Notes under the pieces: generated by a model
Databases searched by the model: none
Told to the model about the DNA's origin: nothing
The model's input: the letters and a program-made list of their open reading frames with translations, nothing else
Position numbers and translations under genes: made by a program
Shown here: piece after piece, positions 5,919 to 10,733 of the stretch
Layout: every line of letters starts with the position of its first letter
Numbering within the stretch: the first letter of the stretch is position 1
Origin: Burkholderiales bacterium
GTDB taxonomy: Bacteria > Pseudomonadota > Gammaproteobacteria > Burkholderiales > SG8-41
Length of the DNA stretch: 10,733 bases
Assembly: GCA_005800795.1 (NCBI GenBank)
Contig: SYEN01000109.1
Coordinates: 1 to 10,733 of the forward strand
Direction: 5' to 3'

Positions 5919-7358
5919 TTACAACCCCGCCTGCGTAACAAATTTACCCACCAGATAAGGCTCCAGCGCCTCGGTGCCACCCTCCGAGCCATAGCCTGAA
6001 TCTTTCACGCCGCCGAAAGGCACTTCAGGCAACGCCAAACCCAAGTGGTTGATGGTGACCATGCCGGTTTCGACTTGCGCGGCGATGTTGTTGGCGGTTT
6101 TGGCGGAGCGGGTCCACGCGTACGCGGCGAGGCCGTAGGGCAAACGGTTGGCTTCGGTTACAGCGTCGTCGAATGTCTTGAACGGGTTGATGATCGCCAG
6201 AGGGCCGAAGGGTTCGGTGTTCATGGCGGCGGCGCTTTTGTCGAGTTCGGTGAATACCGTCGGATCGAAGAAGTTGCCTTTTTCGCCGATGGGATGGCCG
6301 CCGATTTGCAGTTTGCCACCGTGTTTTGCGGCGTCTTCCACGTTACTGATCATGGCGGTTTGGCGGCGCGGGTTGGCCATCGTCGCCATCTTGGTGTTCT
6401 TGTCGAAGCCATCGCCGACAGTCATACCCTTCGCGCCTTCGACAAATTTTTCGACAAACTGTTTGTAGACGCCTTCCTGCACCAGAAAGCGCGTGGGCGA
6501 TACGCACACTTGCCCCGCGTTGCGGTATTTCATGAAGCTCATGGTCTTGGCGGCGATGTCGATGTCGGCGTCGTCGAAAATGATTACCGGTGCGTGGCCG
6601 CCGAGTTCCATGGTCGCGCGCTTCATGTGCTGACCGGCCATGCCCGCGAGCAGCTTGCCCACGGGGGTGGAGCCGGTGAAGGTCATTTTGCGGATCACCG
6701 GGTGCGGTATCAGATAGCTCGAGATTTCCGACGGGCTGCCGTACACCAGATTGATTACGCCTGCGGGCACACCGGCATCATGAAAAGCGCGCACCAGTTC
6801 GGCGGGCGAGGCGGGCGTTTCTTCCGGCGCTGTCAGGATGATCGAGCAGCCGGTGGACAGCGCCGCCGACAGTTTGCGCACGGCCTGATTGATGGGGAAG
6901 TTCCACGGCGTAAATGCGGCCACCGGGCCGACGGGCTCCTTCACCACCAGTTGATACACCCCCTCGGCACGCGCCGGAATCACGCGGCCATAAGCGCGGC
7001 GGCCTTCCTCGGCAAACCAGTCGATGATGTCGCCGCCGGCGAGGCATTCGAGCTTGGCTTCGACTACAGGCTTGCCTTGTTCGAGTGTCATCAACTCCGC
7101 GACGCGGTCTGCACGGCTACGGAACAGGTCGGCGGCCTTGCGCATGATTTTGCAGCGCTCGAACGCGGAAACCTTGCGCCAGACTTTAAAGCCGGCATCC
7201 GCGGCTTCGAGTGCGCGATCCAGGTCGGCTTTTTCCGCGTAGGCCACGGTGCCGATTTGTGCGTGCGTGGCGGGGTTGACCACGGGCAGTGTGCGGCCTG
7301 AAGCAGCGGGGCCCCATACGCCGTTGATGAAAAGTTGGGTGTCTTGATAGGCTGGCAT
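5919..7358 (-). CDS. NAD(P)-dependent aldehyde dehydrogenase, succinate-semialdehyde dehydrogenase-like
   Basis: With the ATG at 7358 the protein has 479 residues, the usual length for the family, and starts MPAYQDTQLFINGVW; an ATG 23 codons upstream would add a stretch with no family resemblance. Catalytic residues are present: oxyanion-hole Asn153 in FTPWNFP, general base Glu251 in ELGGHAP and nucleophile Cys285 in NAGQVCVSP. FTGSTPVGK (227-235) is the Rossmann-fold cofactor motif. The overall pattern is that of GabD-like enzymes that oxidise succinate semialdehyde or similar short carboxy-aldehydes, but the substrate cannot be fixed from sequence. One oddity: the usual Lys of the K-[PA]-x-E cofactor motif is Thr176 (ILTAPEETP). 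It lies 100 bases downstream of a Bug-family binding protein gene on the same strand, so it probably belongs to that catabolic operon. Confidence 0.93.
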   Translation of the reverse strand: MPAYQDTQLFINGVWGPAASGRTLPVVNPATHAQIGTVAYAEKADLDRALEAADAGFKVWRKVSAFERCKIMRKAADLFRSRADRVAELMTLEQGKPVVEAKLECLAGGDIIDWFAEEGRRAYGRVIPARAEGVYQLVVKEPVGPVAAFTPWNFPINQAVRKLSAALSTGCSIILTAPEETPASPAELVRAFHDAGVPAGVINLVYGSPSEISSYLIPHPVIRKMTFTGSTPVGKLLAGMAGQHMKRATMELGGHAPVIIFDDADIDIAAKTMSFMKYRNAGQVCVSPTRFLVQEGVYKQFVEKFVEGAKGMTVGDGFDKNTKMATMANPRRQTAMISNVEDAAKHGGKLQIGGHPIGEKGNFFDPTVFTELDKSAAAMNTEPFGPLAIINPFKTFDDAVTEANRLPYGLAAYAWTRSAKTANNIAAQVETGMVTINHLGLALPEVPFGGVKDSGYGSEGGTEALEPYLVGKFVTQAGL

Positions 7359-7458
7359 GGCGATCGTCTCTGATGAAGTGGAGGGCAAAAAGAATGGTGA
7401 AGGCGAATTTTGAAGGACGCAAAGCATAACCGAACTTGCGGCCCGCTGCGTGACGCGT

Positions 7459-8439
7459 TTACTTTGCCGACTCCGCTGTGATGCCGGCGGCTTTGATCAC
7501 CTTGCGCCAGCGCTCGGTTTCGCTGACGATAAGCTGGCGCATTGCCGCTGGTGTGCCGGGCGTGGCTTCAAGGCCCTGATCGAGCAGGCGCTGAACCACG
7601 CCGGGGTCGCCCAGCGCGCGGTTCATTTCCGTATTGAGCCGCGTGAGCGCTGTGAGCGGCGTGCCGGTGGGCGCGACTAGCCCGAACCAGGTGTTGCAAT
7701 CAAAGCCGGGAAAAACGTCCGCGACCAGCGGCACATCAGGCGCCACGCGGGTGCGTTTGGTGGTGGAAGCCGCGATTACGCGCAGCCGCCCCACCTTGGT
7801 AAATGCAGAAAACTGCGGAGTGCCGGAGAACATCAATTGCACCTGGTTGGCCACCAGATCGGTAATAGCCTGTGCGCCACCCTTGTACGGCACGTGCACA
7901 AATTTCACGCCGGCCATCTGGTTCAGCATTTCAATGCCCAAATGATTGGGTGTGCCCACGCCGGGCGAAGCAAAGTTGAGTTTGCCGGGCTGGGTTTTGG
8001 CATATTCGATCAGTTCCTTGATGTTGCGCGCGGGCAGGGTGGGATTGACGACAATAAAGTACGGCACGTAAACCAGCAGCCCGATGGGCGTAAAGTCACG
8101 CAGCGGCTCGAACGGCATTTTCACCCCTAGCGCGGGGTTGACTGCCAGGCCCGATGACGTGGCGAAGGTGATGGTGTAGCCGTCGGGCCGCGCCGCCGCG
8201 CCCAGTTGCAGGCCGAGCAGCGTGCCCGCGCCGGGGCGATTGTCGATGATGACCTGATGCCCCATGGCTTCGCCCATTTTCGCGCCCACTTCGCGCGCGA
8301 CAAAATCGGTGGTGCCGGCCGGCGGATAAGGCACGATCAGGCGTATCGGCTTCGTTGGAAAAGACTGCGCAAATACCGGCGCTGCCACGATGAGCGCCGT
8401 CAGCAATGTCCCTGTCTGGTGCAAGCGGATGACCTTCAC
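7459..8439 (-). CDS. Bug-family tripartite tricarboxylate transporter substrate-binding protein (intact copy)
   Basis: A 326-residue periplasmic protein with a signal peptide (about 1-24, ending VFA before Gln25). It carries the Bug/TctC features in order: FPTKPIRLIVPYPPAGTTD (27-45), DNRPGAG (66-72), RPDGYT (84-89) and HVPYKGGAQA (182-191). Bug proteins clamp a carboxylate or other small polar organic ligand between two lobes; only some work with a TctAB membrane pair, and none is in this window. The start codon is GTG at 8439, supported by AAAGGAG seven bases upstream. The gene begins 20 bases after the end of the broken bug gene and precedes the aldehyde dehydrogenase gene, implying one transcript. 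The ligand is unknown; an acid whose breakdown gives a semialdehyde would fit the neighbours. Confidence 0.94.
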   Translation of the reverse strand: MKVIRLHQTGTLLTALIVAAPVFAQSFPTKPIRLIVPYPPAGTTDFVAREVGAKMGEAMGHQVIIDNRPGAGTLLGLQLGAAARPDGYTITFATSSGLAVNPALGVKMPFEPLRDFTPIGLLVYVPYFIVVNPTLPARNIKELIEYAKTQPGKLNFASPGVGTPNHLGIEMLNQMAGVKFVHVPYKGGAQAITDLVANQVQLMFSGTPQFSAFTKVGRLRVIAASTTKRTRVAPDVPLVADVFPGFDCNTWFGLVAPTGTPLTALTRLNTEMNRALGDPGVVQRLLDQGLEATPGTPAAMRQLIVSETERWRKVIKAAGITAESAK

Positions 8440-8459
8440 AATTCAACTCCTTTGGTGGA

Positions 8460-9449
8460 TTATTTCCCGCGCAATCCGGCGGCGGTGACCAGCGCAGAAA
8501 TCATGCTCATCTGTTCACGCACGATTTTGTCGTAGGTTTCCGGCGTGCTCGGCGCGATGACGAAGCTGATCGCGTTCAACTTTTCGCGGATGTCGGGCAG
8601 GTCGAGTGTACGCGTGACTTCCCGGTTGACCTAGTTAAGAATGGAACGGGGCGTGCCCGCCGGCGCGAGCAGGCCGTGCGAGGTTTCGGATTGCCGGAAC
8701 TCGGGTTGTATTTCGCCAAGCGATGGAATATCCGGCAACACCGGCGCGCGCTTGGGGCTGGTGACTGCCATCGCAACCAGTTTGCCCTCCTGGATAAAAG
8801 GTAGTGCCGAACCCATGGTCGTAACTGCGTAGTGGCTGCGCCCCGACATCAATTCAACCATCACTTCGGGGCCGCCCTTGTAGGCAACCTGCACAGCCTT
8901 GATGCCGGTCAGCAGGTTAAAGCGCGTGCCACTCAAATGGCCCGCCGTGCCGGCGCCAGTGGACGCGATGATCAATTTGCCCTGCTGCGCCTTGGCCAGT
9001 GCGATCAGGTCCTTGACGGTTTTTACACCGATGATCGGCGACGCGACCAGAATATTGGTGCTGAAGCCGATTTGCCCGATGCCTACAAAGTCGCTCACCG
9101 GCGGAAAGGTAACGGTCGGCTGCAAGGCCGGGCTGATCACGAAATTGGGCAGCACGTATAACAGCGTGTGACCATCCGGCGCAGCCCTAGCAACCAGCGA
9201 GGAAGCCAGCAGACCGCCACCACCGGTGCGGTTGTCCAGGACGATTGGCTTGCCCCAGGTATCGCTCAGTTTCTGGATTAACAGGCGGGCGATGGCGTCG
9301 GGCTGACTGCCCGGCGCGGTGGCCGTGACCAGACGTATCGGTTTCGTTGGGTAAGTGGGCCCCACACCCGCCGGCTGCGCCTGCGAAAATCCGGGCAGGG
9401 CGGAGCCCAGAGTCGAGAAAAGGGCAGTTACAAATAGTGGGCTTTTCAC
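8460..9449 (-). pseudogene. Bug-family substrate-binding protein gene interrupted by an in-frame TAG
   Basis: The frame encodes a Bug-family binding protein with a signal peptide (MKSPLFVTALFSTL up to about SQA at 22-24), YPTKPIRL (33-40), DNRTGGGG (72-79) and an AYKGGPEVM motif. It stops at TAG (8631-8633) after 272 residues. The same frame continues for 56 further codons, with a typical Bug C-terminus (VNREVTRTLDLPDIREKL and onwards, ending GLRGK) and a TAA at 8460-8462. Reading through would give 329 residues, the normal family length. A C-to-T change of a CAG codon is the simplest cause, since Bug proteins often have a polar residue there. The truncated protein would lack the closing C-terminal helices. 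The GTG at 9449 is preferred because a Lys follows and the signal peptide starts there; no good ribosome binding site is visible, and a TTG at 9485 is an alternative. Confidence 0.85.
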
Positions 9450-9478
9450 GACCGTTAGTCTGTGCCGATTCGCGCACG

Positions 9479-9506
9479 TTCGCAATACGCGCTGTCCCGG
9501 TATACT
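9479..9506 (+). promoter_or_regulatory. Candidate promoter of the short-chain dehydrogenase gene
   Basis: TTCGCA (9479-9484) and TATACT (9501-9506) are 16 bases apart, matching four and five of six consensus bases. A start near 9513 gives a leader of about 30 bases that holds the ribosome binding site AGAGGAG (9531-9537). Confidence 0.45.
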
Positions 9507-9526
9507 CCACTTTTACGCATCGCCAA
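9499..9526 (-). promoter_or_regulatory. Candidate promoter of the bug-aldehyde dehydrogenase operon
   Basis: On the minus strand TTGGCG (9521-9526) and TATACC (9499-9504) are 16 bases apart, each matching four of six consensus bases. Transcription would start near 9492, ahead of the GTG at 9449. The -10 box overlaps the -10 box of the divergent dehydrogenase promoter. Confidence 0.35.
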
Positions 9527-9543
9527 CCCCAGAGGAGACCAAG

Positions 9544-10521
9544 ATGTCCAAGCATTTGCAAGGCAAGGCAGCAGTCGTAACCGGCGCGGGCCGCGGTATT
9601 GGCCGCGCCATCGCATTGAAACTCGCCGAAGAAGGCGCCAGTGTGATCGTGGTTGATCCGGGTGTCGGGCGCGGCGGTCAGGCGACGCAGGAAGATCCGG
9701 CGGGCGAAGTTGTCGCGGAGATTCGCAAAATGGGCGGCAAGGCCGAAGCCAATCGCGATTCGGTTTCCGATTACCTGAAGGCTGGTTCGATGATCAAGCA
9801 GTGCGTCGATACCTACGGCAAGATCGACATTATGGTGAACGTCGCGGGTAATCTGCGCGAGCGCATGATCTGGAACATGTCGGAAGACGATTTCGACTCG
9901 GTGATTTCAGTGCATCTGAAAGGCAACTGGAACACCTGCCACCACGCGGTGAAATACATGCGTGCCGCAGGGCATGGCCGCATTATCAATTTTTCGTCGG
10001 ATGCATTCAAAGGCTCGGTCGGCCAGTGCAATTACAGCGCCGCCAAGGCGGGCATCATTGGCCTGACGCGCTCGATTGCGAAAGAGGCCTACAAAAACGG
10101 CATCACCGCCAACGCGATTTGCCCATCGGCCGACACGCGCATGACGCTGACGCCGGAAGTGAAGGAAAACCGCCGTCGCAAATTCGAGGCAGGCCTGATG
10201 ACCAAGGAGCAGTACGATCTGACGTTGCAAAATCGCGGGCCGGAGTACATTGCACCGATGGTGGCCTTCCTTGCCACTGAAGATGCCTATTACATCAACG
10301 GCCAGGTGATCCACGTCGAGCGTGGCCGCATCAACACCGAACTCTTCGGCGAGGACTCACGCTTCCTGCAGAAGTGGAGCGACGAAGGCATGTTCACGGT
10401 GGATGAGTTGATCCAAAGTGTGCCCAATGCGTTGATGGGCGACGTAACGCCCGTGGTGCCGGTGGTGAAGCCGGTGGACGCGGTGAGCTCGACCGCGGCG
10501 AAAAAGGAAAAGACGGCGTAA
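9544..10521 (+). CDS. Short-chain dehydrogenase/reductase (SDR) with C-terminal extension
   Basis: The 325-residue protein is a classical SDR: cofactor motif TGAGRGIG (13-20), NVAG (99-102), catalytic Ser151/Ser152 in INFSSDA, and Tyr164 with Lys168 in YSAAK. AGAGGAG six bases before the ATG sets the start; in-frame codons upstream have no family match. Two features differ from a plain 250-residue SDR. A glycine-rich loop after strand two (GVGRGGQATQEDPAG, 40-54) recalls the SDR domain of 17beta-HSD4/MFE-2-like hydroxyacyl-CoA dehydrogenases, and about 60 residues follow the usual end, with a Pro/Val-rich then Lys-rich tail. It probably oxidises or reduces an alcohol or hydroxyacyl substrate with NAD(P); the exact substrate is unknown. 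It is divergent from the bug operon and shares its control region, so a linked pathway is possible. Confidence 0.92.
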   Translation: MSKHLQGKAAVVTGAGRGIGRAIALKLAEEGASVIVVDPGVGRGGQATQEDPAGEVVAEIRKMGGKAEANRDSVSDYLKAGSMIKQCVDTYGKIDIMVNVAGNLRERMIWNMSEDDFDSVISVHLKGNWNTCHHAVKYMRAAGHGRIINFSSDAFKGSVGQCNYSAAKAGIIGLTRSIAKEAYKNGITANAICPSADTRMTLTPEVKENRRRKFEAGLMTKEQYDLTLQNRGPEYIAPMVAFLATEDAYYINGQVIHVERGRINTELFGEDSRFLQKWSDEGMFTVDELIQSVPNALMGDVTPVVPVVKPVDAVSSTAAKKEKTA

Positions 10522-10567
10522 GGCCAAGGCTATTCCTGCCTTTGCTACCGCTACACCCCTCCGTAAC

Positions 10568-10605
10568 ACCCTTTCCCTCCTGCGGGAGAGGGTTGGGGGG
10601 AGGGT
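10568..10605. repeat. REP-like palindrome after the dehydrogenase gene
   Basis: CCCTTTCCC (10569-10577) pairs with GGGAGAGGG (10584-10592), with one T-G wobble, around a six-base loop, followed by TTGGGGGGAGGGT. This matches a widespread dispersed repeat of betaproteobacterial genomes. It lies 46 bases after the stop codon and may also end transcription; the AT-rich stretch TATAAAAATACC follows. The rest of 10522-10733 holds no gene I can support. Confidence 0.65.
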
Positions 10606-10733
10606 ATAAAAATACCAATAAAAACAAATAGTTACGAAACCCTCGCCAGCCACTACGCCTAATCAGAAAACCACAACCCCGCATGGTAAATCTCTCGCCC
10701 GGCAGAGTTCGTCTAACTGTTGCCGAAGCACAA

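Noticed and set aside
6045..7301. 418-residue plus-strand open frame opposite the aldehyde dehydrogenase gene
   Set aside because: It is antisense to a clear full-length enzyme in GC-rich DNA, where long shadow frames are expected; composition is His/Gly/Arg-rich with no recognisable domain.
7359..7427. Earlier ATG for the aldehyde dehydrogenase (adds 23 residues)
   Set aside because: The added residues have no family similarity and no ribosome binding site; MPAYQDTQLF is the usual type of N-terminus.
9355..9543. N-terminal extension of the short-chain dehydrogenase by 63 residues
   Set aside because: The extension overlaps the divergent bug gene and both promoters, while the ATG at 9544 has a good ribosome binding site and begins the normal SDR fold.
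10394..10684. Minus-strand frame with PPPNPLPQEGKG
   Set aside because: The peptide is encoded by the REP-like palindrome at 10568-10605 and the rest is antisense to the dehydrogenase 3' end.
10663..10733. Possible gene fragments at the right edge: a plus-strand start at 10683 (17 codons, open) and a minus-strand frame ending with TGA at 10663-10665 (23 codons)
   Set aside because: Neither has a ribosome binding site, domain or clear codon bias over so short a stretch; the two are mutually exclusive and cannot be decided from this window.

Overview
The window reads as an ordinary chromosomal stretch of a GC-rich betaproteobacterium, most likely of the order Burkholderiales. The reasons are a short phasin of the Burkholderiales type, two periplasmic binding proteins of the Bug (tripartite tricarboxylate transporter) family that is greatly expanded in that order, an MCE lipid-transport cassette with a PqiC-type lipoprotein, and REP-like palindromes of a sort common in these genomes. 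No rRNA, tRNA, CRISPR array, phage gene or transposase is visible.

Layout. Bases 1-741 (+) are a molybdopterin-binding (MoaB/CinA-N-like) gene that lacks its first few codons. It converges on a phasin gene (801-1346, -), with a strong hairpin terminator between them. Upstream of the phasin gene is an AT-rich control region with a consensus sigma-70 promoter flanked by two near-identical 16-bp operator-like sequences. Bases 1684-5288 (+) are a compact four-gene MCE-type ABC transporter: a permease with a fused N-terminal STAS domain, an ATPase, a substrate-binding MCE protein with a long helical tail, and an outer-membrane-type lipoprotein. Together these would form a trans-envelope lipid pathway distinct from the canonical Mla operon. 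A REPIN-like inverted repeat pair follows, then a small HIT-family nucleotide hydrolase (5516-5854, +).

Bases 5919-9449 (-) form a probable three-gene operon. In transcription order it holds a Bug-family binding protein gene broken by one in-frame TAG, an intact Bug-family binding protein, and a succinate-semialdehyde-dehydrogenase-like aldehyde dehydrogenase. This suggests uptake of a carboxylate and oxidation of an aldehyde derived from it, but the substrate cannot be read from the sequence. Divergent from this operon is a short-chain dehydrogenase (9544-10521, +) with a C-terminal extension; its candidate promoter overlaps that of the operon. The last 200 bases hold a second kind of REP-like palindrome and no gene I can support.

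The most useful observations are the symmetrical phasin control region, the nonsense-interrupted bug gene, the STAS-fused MCE cassette with an altered STAS motif, a Lys-to-Thr change at the cofactor-binding motif of the aldehyde dehydrogenase, and the overlapping divergent promoters at 9479-9526. I do not see strong evidence for a wholly new biological system.
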